Origin: Spodoptera frugiperda
Lineage: Eukaryota; Arthropoda; Insecta; Lepidoptera; Noctuidae
DNA: 64,000 nt
Assembly: GCF_023101765.2 (NCBI RefSeq)
Contig: NC_064236.1
Location: 3,720,001-3,784,000 of the forward strand
Reading direction: 5' to 3'
Shown: piece by piece, positions 10,097 to 21,487 of the stretch
Position numbering within the stretch: the first letter of the stretch is position 1
Layout: each line of letters begins with the position of its first letter
Made by a program: the position numbers and the translations under genes
The notes under the pieces: model-generated
The model's input: only the letters and a program-made list of their open reading frames with translations
Database searches by the model: none
What the model was told of the DNA's origin: nothing

Positions 10097-11749
10097 TTGA
10101 ACCATAGTACTTATCCCCACCAACCATTGTCGGCTGTAAATACCCCTACGAAAACATCAAAATCTTTTGTTTTATTAAACACTGACGTCAATGAAATTTT
10201 AAGGATAATTACAGGGTTAAAGGACGATTGCGCTGTTGGGTGGGATGGCATTCCTAATAACATACTGAAAAGGTTTAAACACCTTCTTGCTCCTCCATTG
10301 ACCCATATTTTTCAGTCATGTTTGTCTAAAGGAATCTTTCCCAAACCGCTTAAAAAAGCAGTAGTTACGCCAGTTTTCAAAGCGGGAGATAAAAACTGTG
10401 TTAACAACTATAGACCCATTTCAGTATTAACAGGTCTCTCAAAAATTTTAGAAAAAATTATAAATAGTAGATTAATAGATTATCTTGAAATTAACAATTT
10501 GCTTTCAAATAACCAATTTGGATTTAGACCAAAAAGATCGACTAACCAAGCAGTTCACAGACTGTCCGAATACATTAGTACTAACCTTGACAAGGGTATG
10601 CATACCATTGGGATTTTCCTGGACCTCGCTAAAGCTTTTGACACAATTTCTTGTTCTATGTTACTACACAAGCTTGAAAAACTTGGAATAAGAGGCGAAC
10701 AACTTCAGTTGTTCACCGATTATCTTAGAGATCGTCAACAATGCGTTAAAATAGGTCAGTACACAAGTTCTGAGATGGAAAATAGTGGTTTCGGAATACC
10801 TCAAGGAAGTATTTTGGGACCTACATTGTTTTTAATTTACATTAATGATTTATGTAGTTTGGTCCTTCGTAATGGGCTAATATTATCATATGCGGATGAC
10901 ACAGCCCTATTGTTTTCCGCTGAATCTCAAAGTGAAACATATGAATATGCCCAAAACGGTTTTAATGTTGTGTCAAATTGGCTTCATCAAAATCTTCTAA
11001 CATTAAATATAGATAAAACTAAATATATTTCATTCTCAATTAGAAACATTAATCCACCGCTTACTAACCTAGATATATTTGCACATAATTGCAATTCTGC
11101 TAATATTGCTTGTACTTGTCCCACTTTAGTTAAAGCTGACCACATAAAATATCTAGGTGTTACGATTGACACGAATCTAAATTTCCGTAAACACATCGAG
11201 TTACTATGCAAAAGAGTGCGTAAATTAATGTACATTTTTAAGAACCTACGCCACATAGCCGACTATAAGTTAATTAAACAGGTTTATTTGGCTCTGTGTC
11301 AGTCTGTTCTCACCTATTGTATTACATCATGGGGTGGAACTGCAAAGTCTATCTTGCTTCCTCTGGAACGCGCTCAAAGAGCAATTCTAAAGGTTGCTAC
11401 CTTCCGCCCTTTTAGGTTTCCCACACACCAACTATACACTGCATGTAAAATACTAACAGTGCGCCAACTATTTATATTGCAAACCATACTTTATCAGCAC
11501 TCTGAGCTTCCTTTCGACCCAGTATCCCAAACCAGGAGGAGGAAAGATTTGGTTTGCTTTGAACCACAGACAAGACATGCATTTGCACATAGATTTTACG
11601 TATTTTTAGGACCATTTTTGTACAACAAGGTCAACAAGATACTAAATATATATAGTGTAAATTATTATAAATGTAGTACATTGTTATCAGAGTATCTACT
11701 AAATCTTGATTACGCAGACACAGAAAAACTATTGGAAGTTTTAGTATGA
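10097..11749 (+). pseudogene. LINE ORF2, 3' part: reverse transcriptase
   Basis: This is the second part of ORF2, in the shifted frame, open for 550 residues. Reverse transcriptase blocks appear in order: DGIPN, PVFKAGD, NYRPIS, the LSKILEKII helix, NQFGFRPKRST, FLDLAKAFDT, GIPQGSILGP, and the catalytic YADD at residues 265-268 (10889-10900), then YLGVTID and a C-terminal thumb. The coding reading extends upstream of the first ATG, back to the frame break near 9935. The C-terminus has no RNase H. Translation ends at TGA 11747-11749, followed by the 3' UTR. Confidence 0.82.
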
Positions 11750-12719
11750 ATGTAAGATTAGTTTGTAAGTTGTTATTCTATTTTTGTACACATGCACCTA
11801 AATTGATAGTCTTGTAAGTGATGACCCGAAACACAGGTTTTTATAAACCTAGCTCGGGCAAGTCGCTAATTATACATAAGTCTAGGTTAAAAAGTAAATT
11901 TTCCTATAGTTCCTAAATATTGGTAAGTTACTTATTAAGTTATTCCTAGTGCACTAGCATAATCATTGATTAATACTTATTTGTGGCTGTTTCATGTAAA
12001 TTATTTTGTGAAATAATGAAATAAAGGATTATTTATTTACTAGCTTTTGCCCGCGACTTCGTTCGCGTGGAATAGTGACTTCCGGCAAATTTTTGGTTTT
12101 AACCACATAGTTCCCGATCTCGCGGGATCTCTTCAAAAATGAGATGTGGAAGATATTCCAGGGAACTCTTCAAAAATCAACATAATGAGCTCTGCGTTTG
12201 AATTTAATAGATGTATACTCACTTAGGGCATTGAAAAAATAGTTTAAAAACGGACTTAAACTAACTTAAAACTAAAGAAAGCTACGAATTACGAATTTAT
12301 AACAATTAAAAAACTATATTACAACCTATCCTCTATGCTATAATAACCAAGCTTAAACTAAATAATTTAAAAGAAACGACTTAAATCTAATCTAATAAAA
12401 AAAAAATTAGACTTACAATTTTATTAAAAAACTAACTACAGTAACTACTAATAATCGATATCAAACTAAACCTACGTTAAATAGTTTAACCAAAAAACCA
12501 GGAAAACCCAACAAATAAACTTATTAATTGACAAATACAACGAAACCAATTTAGAATATACGAAACAGCAGGACCACTACAGACAAATAATCATACGACT
12601 GATAATACACTTTTTCTACGATAGTACCGAAGCGCTCGGCCGATACCCAACCAAATGAATGTAACGAAACCATAGCGCGATCTATTTCGATCTATCGAGG
12701 ATAAAGACAACTTGGATTA

Positions 12720-13022
12720 TTTATTTATACTCCGTTCGGGCATTTTCTTTGTACTAAAAGTTTAATTATATTGATATTATTTTTTTCATACCTTTTTACT
12801 ATTTATTTACTTTTTTCGATGAATTAAAACAATAACATGAACCGAAGTCGTGTAACGATCGACATAGAATTATCTATACTCCGTTAGAGCATTTTCTTTG
12901 TACTAAATGTTTTATTATATTGATATTATTTTTTTCATACCTTTTTACTATTTATTTACTTTTTTTCGATAAATTTAAACAATAACATGAACCGAAGTCG
13001 TGTAACGATCGACATAGAATTA
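12720..13022. repeat. 149-bp tandem duplication inside the Helitron
   Basis: Two adjacent copies share TATACTCCGTT, GCATTTTCTTTGTACTAAA, TTTTTTTCATACC and GAACCGAAGTCGTGTAACG; corresponding bases are 149 apart (12726 and 12875). They differ at a few positions. Confidence 0.75.
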
Positions 13023-13327
13023 TTTATAAATAATTTATTTCTTATTTATATTTTTTGATTTTTGAAATAAAAATATATCTATGTCCTTTCTAAGGTTCTA
13101 AACTATATCTGTACCAAATTTCAACCAAATCCGTCAAATAGTTGCGGAGATTAATGGTATAAGCATAGAATGTTCGACGTGATTCTTTAATTTGACATAA
13201 CTTTTTTATTTATGAACCGATTGACATGAAACAAACACTAAATGTAAATTTAAGCATCCCACAATATATTCGTGAAAACCACATCCAACTCGGATCAGCC
13301 GTTTCTGAGATTAGCGCGCACAGACGA

Positions 13328-13391
13328 ACAGACAAACAGACAAACAGACAAACAGACAAACAGACAAACAGACAAACAGACAAACAGACAA
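13328..13391. repeat. CAGACAAA microsatellite
   Basis: About eight units of CAGACAAA follow a region typical of Helitron interiors. It is not a CRISPR array: there are no unique spacers. Confidence 0.9.
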
Positions 13392-13510
13392 AAAAAAGTT
13401 AATTACATTTTTGGGTTCGACATCGACATAACAATAACCCCTGCTATTTTTTTTATTTTTATTTTCAATGTACAGACAACACTTTTCTACGATTTTATTA
13501 TATGTATAGA

Positions 13511-13852
13511 TTTATTTATTTATTATATTTATTTATTATACCAGCTCTCTATGGGAAATAATTCAGAGAACTTAAGCAAGGTTATGTCTTGAAACCAAAT
13601 TAGTTAGTAGGTTGGTTAAAGTTTAACAAGCGGCACCTCTGACAGATTACAGACAATTGTAACTTTCTCCTTGAAATCTTCAAGAACCAGTCACTCCTTG
13701 ACGCATTTACAAGGTCACTGGTCTTGCAAGTTTAGGTAAACTATAAACTTAATCTTAATACGCCAGTCAGTATTAACTTAAACTTTGAGGTTTACGTTTG
13801 TGTTTTGATGGCGTTTATGATACTGAGAATGATGAATACCGTTTAATTAGCA
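13511..13852. other. No gene seen
   Basis: Intronic AT-rich spacer. Confidence 0.4.
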
Positions 13853-14041
13853 GTACCCTTAGTACGAATTTCCTTTACGAATAAGTAATCGAAACGAGAT
13901 CGCGTCTGGCGCTCTGATTGGCCGGCGCGAGTGTACCATCCAATCTAAAGGTTACTGATTGGTTGATTTATTCGAGCTAGCCAATCAGAGCGCTCTCGTT
14001 TCGATTACTTTAAACGTAAAGAAAACTCATACTAAGGGTAC
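13853..14041. mobile_element. Fold-back MITE (CCCTTAGTACGAG family)
   Basis: The ends GTACCCTTAGTACGAAT and ACTCATACTAAGGGTAC are inverted. The inner CTCTGATTGGCCGG and GCCAATCAGAGCG pair as well. It is one of the longer copies because the stem interior is less eroded. Confidence 0.75.
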
Positions 14042-14884
14042 AGTTTTGGGTATGTTGTGATAAGTTGTCATTTGGGACCAGAAGTCGGTATATTAGCACC
14101 AGTCAGATATCAGTTAGGTATTTGGTAGTTTTGTTGTTCTATCTATAGTTAGACGTGTCTTGAATTAAGCCACGGAATCTTTGGTTGCTACGTCGTGTCG
14201 AATGACAACAACAACATATCATCATCATGTCGGGATCACCACTTTAGGGAATCTGGTTATATATTTCTACCACCAAGCTCTATTATACTACTGCGCACCA
14301 TGGAGGTTGGGATTTTAGAAAAAAAAAGTATTTAAGACCGAATCGACTGCCTGTTTATCTGCAACTAAAAGCGTCGTGGGCGCAGCCACGTTACGCTACA
14401 CACACATTTACAAATGCTTATTGTGCACTTTGTGTACACCGTTCTTTACGAAAGCAAATTCCCACCGCCTCACTAAATTCTATTAGTAACAATCTTTCAA
14501 ACACTCAAATACACCCATCTAAGTATGACTCACCCATCAAATATTAATACAAATTCTTCAAAATCGAACATAGAGAAACGACTCAAAGTAGTACAAATAA
14601 ATAAATATATAACGGAATACCTACGGTAATATGTCGGGACCGTATCGCAGCACGTTACACCAAGTTTATGAGCCATTAGGACACGATATAGGCCAGCCGC
14701 TATCGAATTAATTGTAGTTTCGCTCGAAATTGTACCTATTCGCATTTACTATGGAACCATCACAATATATTACGTTCGCATACAAGAGTTGTGATGTTAA
14801 AAGCTTTTGAGAATTGGTTTTAAAAATAAATTAATGTACTTTTTTAAGTATATGTATGTAGTGACTAGATTGGCGATATATGAT
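14042..14884. other. No gene seen
   Basis: Intronic DNA between the MITE and the inverted-repeat region. The minus-strand ORFs at 14530-14745 and 14797-14979 show no domain. Confidence 0.4.
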
Positions 14885-15084
14885 AGAAGGGCTAAATTAA
14901 AAGTACCTTTGACCGAGGCGCTTGCATGAAAAGACATGACTATTGATGAAGCAAAAGAGGTTTGTAAGAATAGTAGCAATTGGCGTTCTATTGTCTCTGC
15001 CTACTATTGTCTCCGGCCGAGTAGTTGCAAGTGAGGTGGTTGAGCAGGAGACTAAAAACCGCCTCGTTCCTACTTCTGTTTTTC
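14885..15084 (+). repeat. 200-bp segment A, first direct copy
   Basis: Nearly identical to 16467-16666 (three or so differences over 200 bases; for example AAGTACCTTTG against AAGTAGCTTTG) and to an inverted copy in 17398-17570. It contains TTGGCGTTCTATTGTCTCTG, GGCCGAGTAGTTGCAAGTG and GACTAAAAACCGCC, pieces seen in moth SINE and R1-LINE ends. The two direct copies flank the 15085-16466 segment. Confidence 0.75.
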
Positions 15085-15205
15085 TACTAGATAATTCCTT
15101 ATCTCATTTATTTGTTTAATAGAAAAATCATGCAACAATTTTACAGTTAAAGCCAATATGTTATTGTAGACTATAATCTATCTTTGTAGAAAATTTAATT
15201 CAAAT

Positions 15206-15358
15206 CAGTACCCTTAGTACAAGGCAGAAACGATAGCGAGTTCGGGGCTCTGATTGACCGGTTCGAATAAACCGACCAATCAGAGCGCCGATCGCGCTCT
15301 CGTTTCGATTACGTAAAGCAATCTCGAAAAAACTACTGGACAGTACCTAAGGGTACTG
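15206..15358. mobile_element. Fold-back MITE inside the left arm
   Basis: The ends are CAGTACCCTTAGTACAAGG and CTAAGGGTACTG. Its right end is part of a 21-bp hairpin (15327-15372) that is absent from the sister copy in the right arm. Confidence 0.7.
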
Positions 15359-15372
15359 TCCAGTAGTTTTTT
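15327..15372. repeat. 21-bp perfect hairpin, left arm only
   Basis: Bases 15327-15347 (AAAAAACTACTGGACAGTACC) pair perfectly with 15352-15372 around a TAAG loop. The corresponding place in the right arm has only a single copy of this sequence. Confidence 0.85.
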
Positions 15373-15984
15373 AGAATGAGTACCAAACGGTTTTTTTTTA
15401 TGGAATAGGTGGTAAACGAGCACACGAGTCACCTGATGGTAAACGATCAGCGCTGCCCATGAACACCCGCAACACCAGAGGTGTCGGCCACCAGAGATGG
15501 TGGTGTGAGTCACAGGTGCGTTGCCGGCCTAAATAGGAAATAGACCGGTATATAGGAAAATTTTGCATTTATAATATTATTACTTTGTCCTTCTATAAGC
15601 AGATCTTGGTCTCCGGTCCACCGCGACCGGGGTAGTTTATCGATAAGTCATAAATATGCATAGAGCCCGGCTCGAATCGGCTTCCACACAAGCCTCTAAT
15701 CCATTCTTTCGAACGAACGTTGTAAAACCTGTCCGGATAAAATCTGTACTTGATACATAGCATTATTTGCCTGGCAGCCATAAAAATTGAGGCTTCATAT
15801 ATCAAAAAGTATAACCACATTGAATATTCTATTTAAATCAGGTATCTCTCGGGGGAATTGTATTAATTTTAGATTAGAATTTGTTTATGGGAATATCTCT
15901 TTGTCCGTGTTTTTTTTTTCTATTGTGTATTTTTATTGGATGGAGTAAATAGGCAAACACTGTTGGTTTATAGTTTAACGTGGT

Positions 15985-16280
15985 AGCCTTTTTTTGGTGA
16001 CAGGGGGAATCCTTCAAAAGGCACCTAGCTTTTCGGGGATAAAAGACTAGGGAGTGTGGGATTTTTACCTCACTAAAACCACCCCGGTGGCCACCCTCTA
16101 CACCTGTAAGAGGCACCGGGTCCTCTTAATAGACTTGCTCCGGAGCCCCATGGTGCAACGCGTGTTACGGCACTTCCCTAGGGAGACGTGTGTCTCCCAT
16201 GAGCCTTGCTGTGCAAGTTGCACGGCAGCACGTGACCACTGTGCCACCGTCTTCCCTGAGGTCACTCTGGAGATTTAAGA
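15985..16280 (-). mobile_element. Probable LINE 3'-end fragment
   Basis: The T run, then GGTGACAGGGGGAATCC, the CTCACTAAAACCACC block and CCGGTGGCCACCCTC followed by GGCACCGGG, resembles a moth LINE 3' end whose poly-A tail lies toward 15985 on the minus strand. This is recognised only by general appearance. Confidence 0.4.
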
Positions 16281-16466
16281 TGACCCCTTCTAATGCTAAG
16301 GGCGTGTGTTTGAAACTTACCAACGGCAAGAACAGAACCAATGTAACTTTTTCAATTCAATATAATATACTTTCTAAGATAATTTAGACACCGCTGACAA
16401 ACGGTGGAGAAAAACATCGGTCAGACTCTTACAGACTAAAAACCTTCTCGAGTACGAGTACAGTAA

Positions 16467-16666
16467 AGAAGGGCTAAATTAAAAGTAGCTTTGACCGAGG
16501 CGCTTGCATGAAAAGACATGACTGTTGATAAAGCAAAAGAGGTTTGTAAGAATAGTAGCAATTGGCGTTCTATTGTCTCTGCCTACTATTGTCTCCGGCC
16601 GAGTAGTTGCAAGTGAGGTGGTTGAGCAGGAGACTAAAAACCGCCTCGTTCCTACTTCTGTTTTTC
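16467..16666 (+). repeat. 200-bp segment A, second direct copy
   Basis: Direct copy of 14885-15084, continuing here into GAGCCGGAGCCCCGGTAAC, which is the R1-LINE 3' UTR block. Only its first part belongs to the inverted repeat. Confidence 0.75.
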
Positions 16667-17397
16667 GAGCCGGAGCCCCGGTAACCGATACAGTTCGCGG
16701 CTTTGGGATACTAAATGACTTAGGTGGCTGTACATTATTGATCAACAAAGATACCAATTTTACTAGATTAAACACCCATCTTATGGATAGACATCTGACC
16801 AGAACCCATGTTCTTTTTCCGGTTGATATGTAATAAGTTATTTAAGAGTTAGTTCACTATCGTAATGGCTCAACATTAGATTCTCATGGGTGTACATAAC
16901 CAGTTTATCATGATCTCTCTTTCTTTTATCGTTCCGTATCTTCAACGGTCAGTTTATACTGGTGTTGTATAGGTTGATATGTAGCCATGCCTATCCAATT
17001 TTCTTTTAGATTGTTGCGGATCCCAGTAAAAGGATAATCTATTTGGTTCAGCTGAAATATCTACAAGTTTGTGTTGTAACTGGAATAACGTGGAATAAAC
17101 CATCTTGTGTTTTATTGTGTGTTTAGTAGATAATAGTATTTTGTTATGTTAATATAATTATGGTGTTACAATGGGTGATTTTTATGACGACGTTTGTTTT
17201 TTATAGGTAATTCAAGAACGAATGAACGAATTTAAACGTACAATGTAATGTCTAGATACTTTTCCCTAGGTTTGTAACATATATATATAACCCTCTTTTA
17301 GATTGTAAATGGATCCAGTGTCATACTTCGAGAACAGTTTCAGATTGCATGCTGAGAAAAATTTCGAAATATCCTATCCATTTCGGAAATCAACTTC
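16667..17397. other. Spacer between the inverted-repeat arms
   Basis: About 730 bases of mostly AT-rich DNA. The left edge carries the R1-LINE-like GAGCCGGAGCCCCGG; the rest shows no gene or known repeat. Confidence 0.5.
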
Positions 17398-18952
17398 TTG
17401 CTCAACCACCGCACTTGCAACTACTCGGCCAGAGAAAATAGTAGGCAGAGACAATAGAACGCCAATTGCTACTATTCTTACAAACATCTTTCACTTTATC
17501 AACAGTCATGTCTTTTCATGCATGCTCGTCGGTTAAAGCTACTTTTAATTTAGCCCTTCTTTACTGTACTCGTACTCGAGAAGGTTTTTAGTCTGTAAGA
17601 GTCTGACCGATGTTTTTCTCCACCGTTTGTCAGCGGTGTCTAAATTATCTTAGAAAGTATATTATATTGAATTGAAAAAGTTACATTGGTTCTGTTCTTG
17701 CCGTTGGTAAGTTTCAAACACACGCCCTTAGCATTAGAAGGGGTCATCTTAAATCTCCAGAGTGACCTCAGGGAAGACGGTGGCACAGTGGTCACGTGCT
17801 GCCGTGCAACTTGCACAGCAAGGCTCATGGGAGACACACGTCTCCCTAGGGAAGTGCCGTAACAGGCGTTGCACCATGGGGCTCCGGAGCAAGTCTATTA
17901 AGAGGACCCGGTGCCTCTTACAGGTGTAGAGGGTGGCCACCGGGGTGGTTTTAGTGAGGTAAAAATCCCACACTCCCTAGTCTTTTATCCCCAAAAAGCT
18001 AGGCGACTTTTGAAGGATTCCCCCGTCACCAAAAGAAAAGGTTACCACGTTAAACTATAAACCAACAGTGTAGAAAATTTCCCAACTCAAAATAAATACG
18101 ACCTATGCCTATTTACTCCATCCAATAAAAATACACAATAGAAAAAAAAAACACGGACAAAGAGATATTCCCATAAACAAATTCTAATCTAAAATTAATA
18201 CAATTCCCCCGAGAGATACCTGATTTAAATAGAATATTCAATGTGGTTATACTTTTTGATATATGAAGCCTCAATTTTTATGGCTGCCAGGCAAATAATG
18301 CTATGTATCAAGTACAGATTTTATCCGGACAGGTTTTACAACGTTCGTTCGAAAGAATGGATTAGAGGCTTGTGTGGAAGCCGATTCGAGCCGGGCTCTA
18401 TGCATATTTATGACTTATCGATAAACTACCCCGGTCGCGGTGGACCGGAGACCAAGATCTGCTTATAGAAGGACAAAGTAATAATATTATAAACGCAAAA
18501 TTTTCCTATATACCGGCCTGTTTCCTATTTAGGCCGGCAACGCACCTGTGACTCACACCACCATCTCTGGTGGCCGACACCTCTGGTGTTGCGGGTGTTC
18601 ATGGGCAGCGCTGATCGTTTACCATCAGGTGACTCGTGTGCTCGTTTACCACTTATTCCATAAAAATAACCGTTTGGTACTCATTCTCGAAAAAACTACT
18701 GGACAGTACCTAAGAGATTGCTTTACGTAATCGAAACGAGAGCGCGATCGGCGCTCTGATTGGTTGGTTTATTCGAACCGGTCAATCAGAGCCCCGAACT
18801 CGCTATCGTTTCTGCCTTGTACTAAGGGTACTGATTTGAATTAAATTTTCTACAAAGATAGATTATAGTCTACAATAACATATTGGCTTTAACTGTAAAA
18901 TTGTTGCATGATTTTTCTATTAAACAAATAAATGAGGTAAGGAATTATCTAG
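17398..18952. repeat. Right arm of the 1.55-kb inverted repeat
   Basis: Reverse complement of 15087-16632. Small differences include the missing MITE hairpin copy, TATTTTTATGG against a T run, and a block near 18065-18100 that differs from its partner. High identity implies a recent duplication or gene conversion. Confidence 0.85.
18704..18833. mobile_element. Fold-back MITE inside the right arm
   Basis: Sister of 15206-15358. It ends in ACTAAGGGTACTG on the right and has a shortened left end, CAGTACCTAAGAG. Confidence 0.7.
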
Positions 18953-19209
18953 TTCAAGTGGGCAAAGCTGCTAGCAGAAACAAGTATGATACAATATTTT
19001 GCCTAGCTTTCGAAGCATTCAACACACGTCAGTCATTTTAACGTTCGTTTTGTGCGGAAATATTAAGTTTCAATCCCACTACATCTCCTATTATGAACGG
19101 GTATGCTAATGAGGGAAGCATGAAACCATGTGTTCTTTTGTTCTAGCTACCGATAGAATTTAGATGAAGTTTTATACCATACCATAGGTACCATATGTAT
19201 TGTACATTC

Positions 19210-19500
19210 AATATTGTATCTTGTCACGACTTTTATCCCCGAAGAGGTAGAAGAGATAAAAATTACGGCACTTAATGCCACTGTATAAAGTACACACACT
19301 TTTCACCAAGTGTGTTAAGGTCCCGTGTAATAGCCCCCTAATAAGCCTGTTGCCATATACTGGACAATCCGTGCTACTAGTGAGAAATTTTTGAAAAACT
19401 GATAGTAGCCCAGCAATACTGTGCTCGACTCTGAAATTGAATCCGAAACCTATTGCCCGACAGTCGCACTTGCAACCATTTGACCAACGAAACAGTTTTT
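19210..19500 (-). repeat. tRNA-derived SINE
   Basis: On the minus strand the tRNA-like head reads TTTCGTTGGTCAAATGGTTG and GCAAGTGCGAC, an eroded A-box region, followed by the AGTATTGCTGGG and CAATAGG...TATTACACGGG blocks and the tail ACACTTGGTGAAAAG. The order matches 28485-28775. It is old, with many substitutions. Confidence 0.65.
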
Positions 19501-20081
19501 CTTACCTTTCTTTTATCTTTTCTTTTCTGCATAGAAAATAGTGATTGTATATGCTATGTATAGATTAATTGTATAAATAAGGATATACAGAAAACCATTT
19601 TACTTACGAAAAAAAGTAAAATCTTAACAGAAGGTACTTAATTCAGTACTTCTTTTTCTTCATTTACTTCTAAAAAAAAAGTGTTTAAATTTTGTCACGT
19701 CCCACGTCAGACTCGAGACACGACCTTCTGTTTACGATGTAAACGAAAACGTATTAAGCAGGGCGTCCATAAAATAGAGCAACAAGTCTTCGTGGAAAAC
19801 TAACAACAAGTTTACTGTTATTCGTAACTCCAGTACCTCTACCATGAGTATAAAGGAATAGTATTAAGTTTTTAAATTTACATGGTCACTAAAACTAACA
19901 TTGGAAATTAAGACAGGATATTAGTCCAGTCAAATAAGGTTAAATTAGGTAAGAATCTGTAATTTTGTATATACTTGTATATTGACCCCCTAAAACTTGT
20001 CTCAAAACCTACATATGGTAGGGTGTAAGCAACCCTAAAATTCAGGGTCAAAGGGCCCAAAAATCGTTATTTTGCGGGAAA
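19501..20081. other. No gene seen
   Basis: Intronic DNA. GGAAATTAAGACAGGATATT at 19905-19924 repeats the first part of the inverted repeat at 20082. Confidence 0.45.
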
Positions 20082-20194
20082 TTAAGACAGGATATTTACC
20101 ATGTTACTGGATGAGATCATCCGTGATCATGGCGCTTGCAACAGCGATCGGAAACTCATAAACATAAATAAACATGGTAAATATCCTGTCTTAA
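20082..20194. repeat. 24-bp perfect inverted repeat around a dispersed-repeat core
   Basis: Bases 20082-20105 and 20171-20194 are exact reverse complements (TTAAGACAGGATATTTACC at the left). Between them lies CATGGCGCTTGCAACAG, also found at 49020-49036. It looks like the end of a moth transposon family with inverted termini. Confidence 0.7.
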
Positions 20195-21179
20195 GTTCTA
20201 TTGTTAATGAAGCAATAGTATTTGTTAGCTATGTCAAATTTTACACCGGTCACCTGTGGAATTAAACTTTGTTATGGAACATTTATTTGGAGTGACGTTC
20301 TAATATAGTAGTGTCATCAATTTATTGCTGAGAATAACGTTACTTTTATTGAAAAATTTATACAATTATATTTTCCGTGTTTCCAACATGTTTTTCCGGG
20401 TTTTCGATGCTATAAATAGTAACCGGGCGAAAACCCTAAATAAAATATGTTGAAGCAAATCCCGGGAAATAAAGAATCCAAAGAGTTTTACATGAGTTTT
20501 GACATAACTTGTTGAATGTCAGTGTCAATCCCATACCTACATTGATTCTTATGGGAATGTCAATGTATGGAAATTGACTTTTATAATTATGTCATCGTTC
20601 CACATGCGTTTAAATATCACTTAAATAGGGAAAAAATTCAGAACTAAGTGTTCGAATTAATTACTTTAATTTTTGACCGACAAACAGACATTGTTAATAT
20701 TATTACATTTACTTTGACGTTCACAAGTGCCTTCCAAGTTCAAGTCTATTTGAAATAAATATATTTTGACTTTTGTAGTTAAGTAGGTAAGAAAAATCAC
20801 ATAGATCATCGTTTAAAGGGTTGTATATTATACTAAACGTTTGTATGGATATACCATTAAATCTAAGCGGGCTCTCCTAGTATGATTGCCATTCAAGTGG
20901 CTCCGCTATACAAGAGCTTTCTCTCCAAGGATCTACGTTTACTCAATGGTTTGAATGTACCATAAATACAAGAAGGTACTGTTACTGATACTCGGTCATT
21001 TATATTTTTCTTAAATAAATCGCTTCGTAGCATTTGCTATGGTAAAGAAAAAGATCACAAAATTCTGAATAAATGGAACGGTGTCACGGTCAAAATGGTT
21101 AAAATAGGAAAGGGTGGCAAAAGCGCAATTGGTGACCCAATGATGGTATGCAGTAGACATTTGAAGCACCAGAAGGGTT
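20195..21179. other. No gene seen
   Basis: Intronic AT-rich DNA with no recognised element. Confidence 0.4.
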
Positions 21180-21487
21180 ACTTTTGGGGATTAGGAACCT
21201 CACACACTTCCACCAGCTGCACATCGGTTGAGCAAGCCTAGTCGTGCCAAAGCATGGCTTTATCACGATTTGAATTTTTTTTCTATTTTAATTCCCGGTC
21301 GCAGCACTAAAGGGGTTACAAGTGCGTTATCAGCCTTTTGGAGATTAGGAACCTCACATACTTCCATCAGCTGCATACCAGTTGAGCCAGCCTAGTCGAG
21401 CTGAAGAGCTGAAGCAAGGCTTGAAAATTCTTTTCTCATTTTTAATTCCCGGTTATTACGAGTTTTTCTCATAAATAAGTAATGACA
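21180..21487. repeat. Imperfect tandem repeat, period about 154
   Basis: GATTAGGAACCTCACA begins at 21189 and again at 21343. Both copies go on through CACTTCCACCAGCTGCA or its variant, GTTGAGCAAGCCTAGTCG and TTTTAATTCCCGGT. They have diverged noticeably. A scrap of Rep-1 (GTTACAAGTGCGTTATC) joins them. Confidence 0.65.

Larger units (their letters stand above)
7331..12039 (+). mobile_element. LINE (non-LTR retrotransposon), CR1/Jockey group, near full length
   Basis: A two-ORF LINE: 5' UTR (about 7331-7446), ORF1 (7447-8718), ORF2 (8811-11749, broken once) and a 3' UTR of about 290 bp that includes AATAAA near 12020 and ends in AT-rich ATTATTTATTT. The first base is uncertain; the CAGTGTCAGTTCG motif near 7332 is the guess used here, and I could not find a target duplication. 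The apurinic-type endonuclease and YADD reverse transcriptase place it in the CR1/Jockey group, and its style resembles Daphne or Kiri elements. A Helitron abuts its 3' end directly. Confidence 0.8.
12040..13510 (-). mobile_element. Non-autonomous Helitron, 1.47 kb
   Basis: Read on the minus strand it starts TCTATACATATAATAAAATC, preceded by A, and ends CGCGGGCAAAAGCTAG, followed by T. These are the TC...CTAG ends and the A/T insertion site of Helitrons; CCACGCGAACGAAGTCGCGG beside the 3' end can form the terminal hairpin. It has no Rep-helicase ORF. It contains a 149-bp tandem duplication (about 12720-13022) and a CAGACAAA microsatellite (13328-13391). The 3' end directly touches the LINE 3' end at 12039. 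Confidence 0.75.
15087..16632. repeat. Left arm of a 1.55-kb inverted repeat
   Basis: Matches 17398-18952 in reverse complement over essentially its whole length, with scattered single-base differences and small indels. The arm is a mosaic: a MITE (15206-15358), a Rep-1-like fragment (15390-15540), a unique block with GACCGGGGTAGTTTATCG, a probable LINE 3' end (15985-16280), a Rep-3 scrap and segment A. Open frames in it are mirrored in the other arm and are not genes. Confidence 0.85.

Noticed and set aside
13328..13391. Short regular repeats that could be mistaken for a CRISPR array
   Set aside because: The unit is 8 bases with no spacers, in a eukaryotic Helitron; it is a microsatellite.
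16190..17837. Identical small proteins encoded on opposite strands (16190-16387 and 17640-17837, and similar pairs)
   Set aside because: They are mirror images caused by the inverted repeat and consist of transposon fragments.
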